40,807 nucleotides of DNA, from contig JAKIWO010000006.1 of NCBI GenBank assembly GCA_022749995.1, forward strand, positions 1 to 40,807. Reading direction: 5' to 3'. The notes under the pieces were generated by a model that did no database searches, was not told the origin of the DNA, and saw nothing but the letters and a program-made list of their open reading frames with translations. How positions within the stretch are numbered: position 1 is the stretch's first letter; every line of letters begins with the position of its first letter. Both the position numbers and the translations under genes were made by a program. The DNA is from Thermoplasmata archaeon. Lineage in GTDB: Archaea; Thermoplasmatota; Thermoplasmata; Lutacidiplasmatales; UBA184. This document shows, in pieces, positions 1 through 8,212 of this stretch.

Positions 1-188
1 ACGGTGGTCTTCCCGCAGCCGCTCTCGCCCACCAGGCCGATCGTCTCGCCGCGGCGGACGTCGAAGCTGACCCCATCGACCGCCCGCACGTCGCCGATGT
101 GCGAGGAGAAGATGCCGCCCCGGATGGGGAAGTATTTGCGCAGGTTCCGAACCGCGAGTAGGACTTCCGGATCGGACTCCGATTGCAT
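1..188 (-). CDS. oppF: Oligopeptide ABC transporter ATP-binding protein OppF/DppF (partial)
   Basis: This is the N-terminal 62 residues of a second peptide-transporter ATPase; the rest lies beyond the window edge. The visible part begins [20 protein letters not shown] and continues through a VDGVSF segment to an intact Walker A motif (GESGCGKTT) at the window edge, as in OppF/DppF. The ATG at 188 is chosen because it lies 28 nt after the oppD stop and gives the usual short leader before the first beta strand. It is the last visible gene of the minus-strand order oppB-oppC-oppD-oppF, so it should pair with OppD to power peptide import. Assignment to OppF rather than a second OppD rests on gene order, because the diagnostic C-terminus is missing. 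Confidence 0.85.
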   Translation of the reverse strand, partial: MQSESDPEVLLAVRNLRKYFPIRGGIFSSHIGDVRAVDGVSFDVRRGETIGLVGESGCGKTT

Positions 189-216
189 CGCGGTGTTCCT
201 GGGGGGCCCGGGGGCC

Positions 217-1854
217 CTAACCTTGGGCCACCGGTCCGTGATATAAGTGACATGCGACGACGTGCCCGCCCCCCTCGACCGTCATCGGCGGCCGCTCCAC
301 CTTGCAGACGGGCATCGCCTGGGGGCAACGGGGGTGGAACCGGCAGCCGGAGGGGGGGTAGATCAGGTTGGGCACCGAGCCCGGGATCGCCTCGAGCTTC
401 TTGGACGGGTCGTCCATCCGCGGAATGGAGGCGATCAGCCCCTGGGTGTACGGGTGGAGCGGGGTACGGAAGATGTCCCGGACCGGTCCGATCTCCACGA
501 TGTTGCCGGCGTACATCACGCAGACCCGGTCGGCGACCTCGGCGATGACGCCCAGATCGTGGGTGATGAGCATGATGGCCGTGCCCACGCGGCGCTTGAG
601 CTCTCGCATGAGCTCGAGGATCTGGGCCTGGATGGTGACGTCGAGCGCTGTCGTGGGCTCGTCGGCGATCAGCAGCTCCGGCTCGGCCGAGAGCGCCATC
701 GCGATCATCACGCGTTGGAGCATCCCGCCGGAGAGCTCGTGCGGATAGCCCCGGGCGACCTGGACGGGATTCGCGATCGATACCCCTTCGAGGAGACGGA
801 CGCTCTGCCAGAAGGTCTCCTCGTTGAGCGGGCGCCGTACCCGGCCCCGAAGCCCCCAGAGGCCGAAGTAGAAGGTCCGGAACCGCACCGAGGTGCGGCG
901 TGCGGTGATGGCCCGCCGCTTCCCGGGTTCGAGCTTGCCCGTGCGCATCTCGGCCAGGTAGGAGCGGCGCTGGTCGGTCATCAGCTCGTAGAGCCGCCGC
1001 TCTCGGGAGAGGTACTGGCGCTGGATTCCCGAGACGCGCGCGCGGCGCAGGAGCTTGGCGAGCTCCGGCTGCTTCCCTTCGACGTCCGGGTAGTTGTCGT
1101 GCAGCAGGTAGTAGGCCTGGGTGCCGATCGTCGGGAGCCCCGCGGCTTCCCCGAGCGCTAGGCAAGCGGCCCTCAGTTGTCCGGGCTTGTTCTCGCGGGC
1201 CGCGACCAGCGCCGCCTCCATCGCGGGCTTCACCGCCGGGTCGTTGGGATGGGCGGCCAGGAGGCCGTCGATGATGGCGACTCCTCGGTGGAGCAGCAGC
1301 GACTCGGAGATCTGGTTGGAGATGGAGAAGATGGGGTTCATGGCGGACATCGGCTCCTGGAAGATCATCGAGATCCCCCCGCCGCGCACCGCCATCATGC
1401 GGTCCAAGTTGGAGCGGATCCGCCGGAAGCGGCGGTGCACCTTGACCCGATTGGTGCCCTTGATCGGCTTGTAGGTCGCCTCGCGGTCGACGCCGGAGAG
1501 CAGGTTCGCGCCCTTGAACAGGATCGTCCCGTCCATGATCCGGCCGGGCGGGTCCGGGATGAGACGGGTCACCGAGAACGCGGTGACGCTCTTGCCGCAA
1601 CCGGTCTCGCCGACCAGCCCGACCGTCTCGCCCCGCCGAACATTGAAACTGACCCCGTCGAGCGCCTTGACGACCCCGTCGTAGGTGAAGAAGTAGGTCC
1701 GCAGGTTGCGGATGTCGAGCACGACGTTGCCGATCCCGCCGGAGACGGTCGTGACCTCGGGCCGGCCCTCCGACTGGGCCGGGGGGCTCGTGGAGACCAG
1801 CGGGCGAGGGACCGGTTCTTCTTCGAGCGAGCTGGGCAGTGCGTCGACGGCCAA
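217..1854 (-). CDS. oppD: Oligopeptide ABC transporter ATP-binding protein OppD with large helical insertion
   Basis: This 545-residue cytoplasmic ATPase belongs to a peptide/nickel-type ABC importer. It has Walker A GETGCGKS (82-89), Q-loop FQEP (Q166), signature LSGGM (374-378), Walker B LLIADEP (394-400), switch H432 and a C-terminal oligo_HPY region with CRFHPRC near 504-510. Usual OppD proteins have about 330 residues. The excess is a roughly 25-residue insert between Walker A and the Q-loop (about 120-160), a helical, basic insert of about 170 residues between the Q-loop and the signature (about 187-357), and a 40-residue N-terminal extension. All catalytic motifs are intact, so it should be active. 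It starts 5 nt after the oppC stop, within the operon. Confidence 0.93.
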   Translation of the reverse strand: MAVDALPSSLEEEPVPRPLVSTSPPAQSEGRPEVTTVSGGIGNVVLDIRNLRTYFFTYDGVVKALDGVSFNVRRGETVGLVGETGCGKSVTAFSVTRLIPDPPGRIMDGTILFKGANLLSGVDREATYKPIKGTNRVKVHRRFRRIRSNLDRMMAVRGGGISMIFQEPMSAMNPIFSISNQISESLLLHRGVAIIDGLLAAHPNDPAVKPAMEAALVAARENKPGQLRAACLALGEAAGLPTIGTQAYYLLHDNYPDVEGKQPELAKLLRRARVSGIQRQYLSRERRLYELMTDQRRSYLAEMRTGKLEPGKRRAITARRTSVRFRTFYFGLWGLRGRVRRPLNEETFWQSVRLLEGVSIANPVQVARGYPHELSGGMLQRVMIAMALSAEPELLIADEPTTALDVTIQAQILELMRELKRRVGTAIMLITHDLGVIAEVADRVCVMYAGNIVEIGPVRDIFRTPLHPYTQGLIASIPRMDDPSKKLEAIPGSVPNLIYPPSGCRFHPRCPQAMPVCKVERPPMTVEGGGHVVACHLYHGPVAQG

Positions 1855-1859
1855 CCGAC

Positions 1860-3014
1860 TTACCTCCGGAGCCTCGGGTCGAGTGCGTCACGGAGTCCGT
1901 CGGAGAAGAAGCTAACGGAGATGGCAAAGACGAACAGCGCCGTCCCCGGGATGAAGAATTGCCACCAGGGGAACAGGCAGCCCGAGAACTCCTGGCAGTA
2001 CTGGAGCGTCGAGGCGAGGATGCCCACGCTCTGGGCCGTGATCGAGCCCCACTCGGGGAACGCCACGTGCGGGAAGATGGAGAAGCCCAGGAAGACGAGC
2101 GTGGCGAGCCCGAGCGGGATGGTGCCGATGTCGAGCGACATCTGCACGAACATCGGGTAGACGCTGTTCGGGATGATGTGCTTGCGCAGGATGCGGGAGG
2201 TGCGGGCGCCGCTCGCCCGCGAAGCCTCGACGAACTTCTGCTCCCGCGTGACGAGCACCTGGCTACGGACGATCCGCGTGTAGATCGGCCAGTCGGTGGC
2301 GATGAAGGCGACGATCAGGATCTCGAGATGGCCCCAGAACGTGGGGAAGATGCTACCGGCGGTGGAGAGGATGACGATCAGGAGGAGCAACCCCGGGATG
2401 GACAGGAAGATGTCGGTCGCCCGCATGATCGACTCGTCCGTGTATCCGCCCAGGTAGCCGGCGCTCGCCCCGAGGAAGAGTCCGATCATCGAGCCGGAGA
2501 CGACCACGACCGCCGAGATCCCGAGGGACCAGGGTGCCCCCTTGACCATCCCGGCGAACAGGTTGTAGAACTCGTTCGTGTCGGCGGTCGTGGTCAACGA
2601 GCCGAACGGGAAGGGGCCGAGGCTCAGCCCATGGGAGAAGTCGGTCGGAGGAAGCACCGATACCTGGTTGGGGTCGACCGGAAAGCAGTTCGCGCTCGGC
2701 GCCGGCGTGTTGTACGGGTACGTGCAGACCACGTGGTCGCAGCCCGAGGCATTGGAGCTGCCGACGAGACCGACGCCGTTACCGGTATCGGAGCCGCAGT
2801 AGGTCTGCAGCTGGTCCCCGGGGGCATTGTAGAAGACCGAACCGACGGCGACCCCGATGAGGAAGACCAGGATCCCCAGGCCGATCATGGCGAGGGTGTT
2901 CCGGCGCAGGAAGTAGAAGGTCCGCTTGAGCTGGGCGACGCGAGGGTTCGGTCGCCGCTGGGTCGAGGAAGGGAGCGGAGCGGAGGCCGCGGGTTCGGGC
3001 GAGCCGGCGCTCAC
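1860..3014 (-). CDS. oppC: Oligopeptide ABC transporter permease OppC
   Basis: This is a 384-residue membrane permease of the BPD_transp_1 family. A cytoplasmic N-terminus of about 40 residues leads into the first membrane helix (about 41-61). An unusually long extracytoplasmic segment (about 62-150) with four cysteines (C73, C92, C97, C110) precedes the five-helix permease core. The EAA loop that docks the ATPase is visible as EASRASGARTSRILRKHIIP. The gene starts 4 nt after oppB stops and ends 5 nt before oppD starts, so one transcript is expected. The extra outside segment is longer than in bacterial OppC and could form disulfides; that part is inference. Confidence 0.93.
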   Translation of the reverse strand: MSAGSPEPAASAPLPSSTQRRPNPRVAQLKRTFYFLRRNTLAMIGLGILVFLIGVAVGSVFYNAPGDQLQTYCGSDTGNGVGLVGSSNASGCDHVVCTYPYNTPAPSANCFPVDPNQVSVLPPTDFSHGLSLGPFPFGSLTTTADTNEFYNLFAGMVKGAPWSLGISAVVVVSGSMIGLFLGASAGYLGGYTDESIMRATDIFLSIPGLLLLIVILSTAGSIFPTFWGHLEILIVAFIATDWPIYTRIVRSQVLVTREQKFVEASRASGARTSRILRKHIIPNSVYPMFVQMSLDIGTIPLGLATLVFLGFSIFPHVAFPEWGSITAQSVGILASTLQYCQEFSGCLFPWWQFFIPGTALFVFAISVSFFSDGLRDALDPRLRR

Positions 3015-3018
3015 CGGC

Positions 3019-4215
3019 TCACCCCAGCCGGACGCGGGGGTCCAGGAAGGCGTAGAGCACGTCGACGATGATGTTGGCGATCACGACGATGATCGTGAAC
3101 AGGAGCGTCGTGCCGAACACGAGCCCGTAGTCGATCGGCACGTGGACCGACTGGACCAGCAGGTTCCCGATCCCGGTGAGCCCGAAGACCTGCTCGGTGA
3201 CCGGGAATCCACCGATGAAGCCGGCGAACGTGAGCCCCAGGATCGTGACGGTGACGTTGAGCGAGTTGCGTCCCGCGTGGCGGCGCACGACGGTCCGCTC
3301 GGGCACTCCCTTGGCGCGCGCCGTGCGGATGAAGTCGAGGTTCATCACCTCGAGCATGCTGTTGCGGACGAACCGGAGGATGCCAGCGATCGCGCCGAAG
3401 GCGATCGTGAGGGCGGGGAGGATCATGCGCTTGAACGATTCCCAGGCGAGGTAGCTGTTCCCGTTCAGGATGGCGTCCACCGTAGGGAAGCCGGTGGGGG
3501 AGGTGTGGAAGTGGTTCTGCGAGCCCATCCAGTTGGGGTAGTTGCCTCCGGGAAGGCAGTTCTGGCTCGGCCAGGAACCGAACCACTCGTTGAACGCATC
3601 GGAGCCCCCGTGACAGATCGCGACGAATCCCCCGGAAAGCTGCGTCGCCGCCAGGAGGAGGAGCAGCGCGAGCAGGAACCCGGGAAAGGCGTACCCGCTA
3701 AAGGAGACGACCCGCGCCGCCTGGTCGAACGGTCGATTCCGGTAGACGGCGGAGTAGTTGCCGATCGGGATCGCCAGCGCCAGGATGATCACGAGGGAGA
3801 TCGCCGCCAGCTCGAGGGTGTACGGCAGGTACCAGCTCAGCACGGTGATCACCGCCGTGCTGGTCGTGATTCCGTACAGCTGACTAGCGTCGCTCGCTTT
3901 GCTCGTATTACCCCAATTCAACGTCAGCGAATTGTAGATGTAAACGCCCCATTGGTATTCGACCGGCTTGTCCAGGCCGAGGGCATGCACGGCCCGAACG
4001 TAGGCCGGATTCGGGCACTGGGCCGGGTGCGGAGAGGTATCGCCCGGAATGCAGTTGATCATCGGCGAGTACCCCTGCTTAGAGGGTCCGATGAACGTCT
4101 CGATCCGTTGGGTGGGCCCCAGGGCGGTCACTAGTACGAAGGTGATGGTCATCACGCCGATGATGACCGGAATCATGAGCAGCAGACGGCGGATGACGTA
4201 GACCCACATCCGCAT
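3019..4215 (-). CDS. oppB: Oligopeptide ABC transporter permease OppB
   Basis: This 398-residue permease has the typical OppB start MRMWVYVIRRLLLMIPVIIG, the first membrane helix. A long extracytoplasmic region (about 32-115) follows, then the permease core. The coupling EAA-like loop reads RTARAKGVPERTVVRRHAGR. A second loop of about 60 residues with several aromatic residues and two cysteines (CHGGSDAFNEWF onward) lies between two later helices. It is the first gene of the opp operon and has a clear AT-rich promoter just upstream. With OppC it forms the peptide channel. No binding-protein gene lies in the operon; the protein at 13006-16062 is the nearest candidate. Confidence 0.93.
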   Translation of the reverse strand: MRMWVYVIRRLLLMIPVIIGVMTITFVLVTALGPTQRIETFIGPSKQGYSPMINCIPGDTSPHPAQCPNPAYVRAVHALGLDKPVEYQWGVYIYNSLTLNWGNTSKASDASQLYGITTSTAVITVLSWYLPYTLELAAISLVIILALAIPIGNYSAVYRNRPFDQAARVVSFSGYAFPGFLLALLLLLAATQLSGGFVAICHGGSDAFNEWFGSWPSQNCLPGGNYPNWMGSQNHFHTSPTGFPTVDAILNGNSYLAWESFKRMILPALTIAFGAIAGILRFVRNSMLEVMNLDFIRTARAKGVPERTVVRRHAGRNSLNVTVTILGLTFAGFIGGFPVTEQVFGLTGIGNLLVQSVHVPIDYGLVFGTTLLFTIIVVIANIIVDVLYAFLDPRVRLG

Positions 4216-4270
4216 GGGCGTTCTTCCGTGCCAGGACGGCCCCCCGGCGAGCGGACCAGTCAGACCGCAC

Positions 4271-4283
4271 TATATATCGATTT
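4271..4283 (-). promoter_or_regulatory. TATA-box promoter of the opp operon
   Basis: Read on the minus strand, the sequence GTTAAATCGATATATAG is the only AT-rich stretch in this region. It sits about 56-70 nt before the oppB start codon, leaving room for a leader of roughly 30 nt. It matches an archaeal BRE/TATA arrangement. Confidence 0.65.
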
Positions 4284-4320
4284 AACAAAATTCAGGGACG
4301 GCTCCGACGGAGATGGACCC

Positions 4321-4698
4321 CTAGAGGAGCGGCAGCGACCCAGTGATCGGGTCGAGCTCGGAGCTGGGCGCCGGACCCAGACCCAAACAGGTCTTGGTGC
4401 CCGGCGGGACCTCGGTCAGACCCGCATCCTGGACCACAATGTTCAGGATGCCCTTGGCCACCGCTCGTCGACGCAGCGCCTCGAGCTCCTCGAGCGTGGG
4501 AACGACCAGCGCGATCTTCTTGGCGCCTCCGGCCCGCCAGGCCTCCAGCCACTGGAGATGGCGGCGGACCGCCTCCTCGCTCAGCAGCACCGCCGCGTGC
4601 GCAACCTGGACGGCCGCCTTACCCGCGGTCAGTCGGAGCTCACCGCGGAGCACTAGGACCATCTTGAGGTCCGGACCGTGCGGCGACCTATTCGGCAT
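4321..4698 (-). CDS. pth2: Peptidyl-tRNA hydrolase, archaeal/eukaryotic Pth2 type
   Basis: This 125-residue protein cleaves peptidyl-tRNAs that drop off the ribosome, recycling tRNA in the cytosol. The Pth2 fold is recognisable from KMVLVLRGEL near the start, the GKAAVQVAHAAVLL helix with its conserved Lys and His, the KIALVVPTLEEL strand-helix, VQDAGLTEVPPGT, and the C-terminal CLGLGPAPSSELDPITG, where family members have a similar ending. Length is normal for Pth2 (about 115-125). The ATG at 4698 overlaps the stop of the upstream membrane-protein gene by 11 nt, implying translational coupling. An internal ATG at 4662 would remove a 12-residue leader that the family does not need, so the exact start is uncertain. 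Confidence 0.92.
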   Translation of the reverse strand: MPNRSPHGPDLKMVLVLRGELRLTAGKAAVQVAHAAVLLSEEAVRRHLQWLEAWRAGGAKKIALVVPTLEELEALRRRAVAKGILNIVVQDAGLTEVPPGTKTCLGLGPAPSSELDPITGSLPLL

Positions 4699-5224
4699 AC
4701 TCCTCCTGCCGGCGCTCTCGGAGCGTCACGGACTCGGCGCGGAGCCGCTCCAACTCCTCGCTCAGCCGGGAAGCGCCTTCGGAGCCTGCCGGGCTCCGCG
4801 CGAGCGCGCGCCGGAGCCGTCGCTCCTCCCGCGTGATCCGGTCGAGCTCCCGGTGCAAGCCGAGCGGCGAGTCGGCGCCGCGAGGGCGCTCCGCGGAGGG
4901 CGAGGGAGTCGTGGCGGGAAGGAGATGCCGGAGTACGGCGACCGCCGCGCCCGCCGCGGTGAGCCCGGCCAGCACGATCTCGAGTCGGGGGTCGGACCAG
5001 GCCGCGCTGAACCCCAGGCCGGGGAGTTCGGAAAGGGTCGACCCCACGACGACGAGAAAGGCCAGACTCCACACGAAGGAGAGGGTGCCCAGCCGAACCG
5101 CGTGGTCGAGGGCGTACCGCCCCTGGAGCCTCCACTCGGGGAACAATGCACGGCTCCAGGCGTACCCTGGCAACGCGAACAGTAGTGCGCCCCCGAGCCA
5201 GTACTCGAGCGGGTTGGCGCCCAC
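4688..5224 (-). CDS. Small membrane protein with C-terminal coiled coil (DUF1616-like N-terminus)
   Basis: This 178-residue protein starts with a GTG directly after the srp54 stop, with no intervening base. Two to three hydrophobic segments are visible (about 8-24, 45-66, and 84-104). A cytosolic charged region follows, and residues about 122-175 are strongly heptad-like (LHRELDRITREERRLRRALA) and probably form a coiled coil. The LFALPGYAWSRALFP segment recalls the start of DUF1616 archaeal membrane proteins, but this match is from memory and weak. Its position between srp54 and pth2 suggests a link to membrane targeting or translation, without proof. Confidence 0.75.
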   Translation of the reverse strand: MGANPLEYWLGGALLFALPGYAWSRALFPEWRLQGRYALDHAVRLGTLSFVWSLAFLVVVGSTLSELPGLGFSAAWSDPRLEIVLAGLTAAGAAVAVLRHLLPATTPSPSAERPRGADSPLGLHRELDRITREERRLRRALARSPAGSEGASRLSEELERLRAESVTLRERRQEEYAE

Positions 5225-6568
5225 CTAGGCTCCTGGCGCGGCCCCGGGCTGGTTGAACTGCCGCTCGAGCTGCCGCCGGAGCTTGCGGTTGCTCGTGATC
5301 CCGTGGGCCGCCTTGCGGGTTGCCTCCCACTGCTTGAGCAGCGCACGTACCTCCTGGGGTCGCTGGCCGCTGCCTCGGGCGATCCGCAGGATCCGGTCGC
5401 CCTTGACCAGGTGCCCGTCGTCCAGCTCCTCGGCCGTCATCGAGTCCAGGATGGACCGGTAGCGACGCAGCCGCTGTTGCGTGTCGGCGATCTGGGAGTC
5501 GTCGAGCTTGGCCCCGCCGATACCTGGCAGGAAGGAGAACAGCTTGGAGACCGGTCCCATCTCGCCGAGGGAGTCCAGCTGGCTCCGCATGTCCCGGAGC
5601 GAGAACCGCCCGCTCATCAGGTGCTCTGCGGCCTTCTTCGCCTCCTCCTGGTTGGTCAGCTCCTCGAACCGCTCGAGCAGGGTGCGGATGTCCCCCATGC
5701 CCAGCAGGCGCGAGACGAACCGCGTCGGGTCAAAATGCTCGAGCTCGTCGAGGTGCTCGCCGGTACCCAAGAACAGGATCGGGGCCCCGCTCGCCGCGAC
5801 CGCGGAGAGCGCACCACCTCCCTTGGCCGAGCCGTCGAGCTTGGTCAGAATCACGCCGGTGAGCCCGGCCGTCTCGTGGAAGGCGCTGGCGCTTCGCCCG
5901 GCGGATTGCCCCATCGCCGCGTCCAAGACGAGCAGCGTTTCCTCGGGTTGGAACACCTCCCGCACCCGGCGTAGCTCGGCGAGGAGCTCGGGGTCCACTC
6001 CCGAGCGCCCGGCCGTGTCCACGATGATCGTCTCGTGTCCCGGGAACTTCTCGATCGCCTCCCGGACGATCTGCTCGGCCCGCTTCTCGGCGCGGTTGGA
6101 GTAGACATCGCAGCCCACCCTCTTCGCGACCTGCTCGAGCTGGTCGATCGCCGCCGGTCGGTGTACGTCCGCGGCGACTAGCGCCGCCCGGACCCCCTTC
6201 TTTTGGTAGTACCGAGCGAGCTTGCCGGCGGTGGTGGTCTTGCCTTGACCGAACAGCCCCACCAGCAGAATCCGGCGGGGCCGATTGTCGAGCGGCCGCT
6301 CGGCCCCGAGGGTCCGGCGGATCTCCTCGTAGATGATCCGGATGAGGAAATCGCGCATGCTCGCCCCGGAGGGGGGCTTCTCGGAGGTGGCCCGCGCCCG
6401 CACGCGCTGGGTGAGGTCGAGGGCGAGCTGCACCTGGACGTCCGCCTGCAGCAGGGCACGCTGGATGTCACGGACGACCTCCGAGAGCAGTGCCTCGTCC
6501 ACGGTGCTGCTTCGAGCGATCTTTTGGAGCACCCCCCGCAGCGACTTGCCCAGCGCGTCGAGTACCAT
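5225..6568 (-). CDS. srp54: Signal recognition particle GTPase SRP54/Ffh
   Basis: This 447-residue GTPase binds signal peptides on ribosomes together with 7S RNA and delivers them to the FtsY receptor at the membrane. An N-terminal helical domain (1-90) precedes the GTPase domain with G1 GLFGQGKT (104-111), DVHRPAA (134-140), G3 DTAGR (184-188), and G4 TKLDGSAKGGG from 242. The methionine-containing M domain runs from about 300 to 430 and includes the RNA-binding RIARGSGQ motif. Length matches archaeal SRP54. It is the first gene of a three-gene minus-strand unit with the membrane protein and pth2. A TATA-like GGCTTTTGCC (minus) lies about 38 nt before the ATG. Confidence 0.97.
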   Translation of the reverse strand: MVLDALGKSLRGVLQKIARSSTVDEALLSEVVRDIQRALLQADVQVQLALDLTQRVRARATSEKPPSGASMRDFLIRIIYEEIRRTLGAERPLDNRPRRILLVGLFGQGKTTTAGKLARYYQKKGVRAALVAADVHRPAAIDQLEQVAKRVGCDVYSNRAEKRAEQIVREAIEKFPGHETIIVDTAGRSGVDPELLAELRRVREVFQPEETLLVLDAAMGQSAGRSASAFHETAGLTGVILTKLDGSAKGGGALSAVAASGAPILFLGTGEHLDELEHFDPTRFVSRLLGMGDIRTLLERFEELTNQEEAKKAAEHLMSGRFSLRDMRSQLDSLGEMGPVSKLFSFLPGIGGAKLDDSQIADTQQRLRRYRSILDSMTAEELDDGHLVKGDRILRIARGSGQRPQEVRALLKQWEATRKAAHGITSNRKLRRQLERQFNQPGAAPGA

Positions 6569-6689
6569 GGCGGCCCTAGGCCGCTGAGAGGAGGACCGAC
6601 GGCAAAAGCCTTCTCGCCGGAGCGCGGCCGTGTCCCGCTCTCGCTTGGCGCAGTGCCGCTCGGGGCAAGCCTCTTATTCCGAATTCGAG
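6569..6689. promoter_or_regulatory. Divergent promoter region between srp54 and the GltD-like gene
   Basis: This 121-nt spacer separates two divergently transcribed genes. For srp54 the likely TATA element is the complement of 6602-6611 (GGCTTTTGCC). For the plus-strand gene it is CTCTTATTCC at 6671-6680. The latter lies 19-37 nt before three in-frame ATGs at 6690, 6699 and 6708. No other structure was seen. Confidence 0.5.
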
Positions 6690-8177
6690 ATGGAATCGAT
6701 GTCGCTCATGGTCGACGCTTCCACCCCCGCTCCGGCGGCTGCACCGAGGGTCATCCCCCCGAAGCTCAACCCGGTCCGGGTGCCGATCCCCGAGGAGTCG
6801 GTCGCCGACCGCATCCAGGATTTCCGGGAGGTGCTCCACCCGTACTCGCTGCCGGACGCCGTCCTCGAGGCCAAGCGGTGCATCCAGTGCCGCCGCCCCT
6901 GGTGTGTCGAGGCGTGCCCGATCAGCCAGGATGCCCGCGAGTACATTCGGCTCGTGGCGGCCGAGGATTTCGCCGGTGCCGCGAAGGTGACCCTGCTCGA
7001 GAACCCCCTCGCCACCTCCCTGTGCAAGGTGTGCTACCGGTACTGCGAGGATGCGTGCGTCGTGAAGAAGAAGGGCGTACCGATCGCCATCCGCCAGCTC
7101 AAGCGCGCCTCGCTCGAGCTGGGCGGTGACGGGCTGACCTACGTACCCTCCAAGCCCCGTCACCAGCGCGTGGCCGTGGTGGGCGGTGGCCCTGCCGGCA
7201 TCATGGGGGCTTGGGAGCTCGGAATCCGGGGCTACGGCGTGACGGTCTTCGAGGAGGAGAGCCGGGACGGCGGCCTCATGCAGACCATCCCCGCCTACCG
7301 CATGACCGATGAGGACGTGCAACGGGACCGGGCGCGTCTCAAGGGGCTCGACATTACCTGGGTCCACGACCGTCGGATCGGTGCGGACTTCTCTCCGGAG
7401 CACCTGCTCGAGGAAGGGTACGCCGCGGTACTGGTCTCGATCGGCACCTCGGCCCACCGCACCCTCTCGGTCCCGGGGGAGGAGCTCCCGGGAGTGTTCC
7501 CCGCCCTGCAGCTCCTCAAGCAGATCAACCTGGGTCACCAGGTCCGACTCGGCCGTAAGGTCGTCGTGGTCGGTGGCGGAGACGTCGCCATGGACTCGAT
7601 CCGAAGTGCCATCCGGCTCTCCGAGGGCAAGGACGTGACGCTGATCTACCGGCGCAGCCGCGCGGAGATGCCGGCCGATCACGAGGAGCTCCACGGCGCC
7701 GAGGAGGAGGGGATCCACTTCCTGTTCCAGAAGGCGCCGCTGCGGATCCTGGGCAACGGCCACGTCGAGGGCATCGAGGTCCAATCGATCGAACTGGGGC
7801 CTCCCGATGCGAGCGGCCGCCGCTCCCCCGTGCCGGTCCCCGGTTCGGAAACGGTGGTGCCGTGTGACACGGTCATCGTTGCCGTCGGCCAGAGGGCGGA
7901 CCTGCGCGGATTCTCCGCCGGCCTCGACCTCAAGATCACCACCCAAGGATGGCCGGAGGGGAAGGGCGAGGGCTACTCGAGCGCCGTCCCCGGCGTGTTT
8001 GCGGCCGGTGGCCGGAGCGTCGTGTACGCGATGGGGGCGGCCACCACCGCCGCCGAGGCGATCGACAAGTTCCTCCGCGCCAAACGCGGAGAGGCGGCCT
8101 CGGCCCGGCCGGACCCGTTCGGTGGCGACAGTACCTGGCACCTACCGGCCGGGTACACTCAACCGATCCGGGTGTAG
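6690..8177 (+). CDS. GltD-like NAD(P)H-dependent Fe-S flavoprotein oxidoreductase
   Basis: This 495-residue protein has the layout of the glutamate-synthase small subunit and related NfnB/SudA-type oxidoreductases. Two N-terminal cysteine quartets (C64, C67, C72, C76 and C112, C115, C119, C123) should bind two [4Fe-4S] clusters. They are followed by an FAD-binding GGGPAG (165-170) and an NAD(P)-binding GGGDVA (295-300), and an ending AVPGVFAAGG typical of the family. No large GltB-type subunit lies nearby, so glutamate synthase activity is not established; ferredoxin-NADP+ or sulfide-type transhydrogenation is equally possible. The longest frame opens at 6630, but the TATA-like element at 6671-6680 argues for a start at 6690, 6699 or 6708. 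Confidence 0.88.
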   Translation: MESMSLMVDASTPAPAAAPRVIPPKLNPVRVPIPEESVADRIQDFREVLHPYSLPDAVLEAKRCIQCRRPWCVEACPISQDAREYIRLVAAEDFAGAAKVTLLENPLATSLCKVCYRYCEDACVVKKKGVPIAIRQLKRASLELGGDGLTYVPSKPRHQRVAVVGGGPAGIMGAWELGIRGYGVTVFEEESRDGGLMQTIPAYRMTDEDVQRDRARLKGLDITWVHDRRIGADFSPEHLLEEGYAAVLVSIGTSAHRTLSVPGEELPGVFPALQLLKQINLGHQVRLGRKVVVVGGGDVAMDSIRSAIRLSEGKDVTLIYRRSRAEMPADHEELHGAEEEGIHFLFQKAPLRILGNGHVEGIEVQSIELGPPDASGRRSPVPVPGSETVVPCDTVIVAVGQRADLRGFSAGLDLKITTQGWPEGKGEGYSSAVPGVFAAGGRSVVYAMGAATTAAEAIDKFLRAKRGEAASARPDPFGGDSTWHLPAGYTQPIRV

Positions 8178-8212
8178 GCCGCTCCAGCGGGGCCCCTCGT
8201 TCCGGAAGGTTC

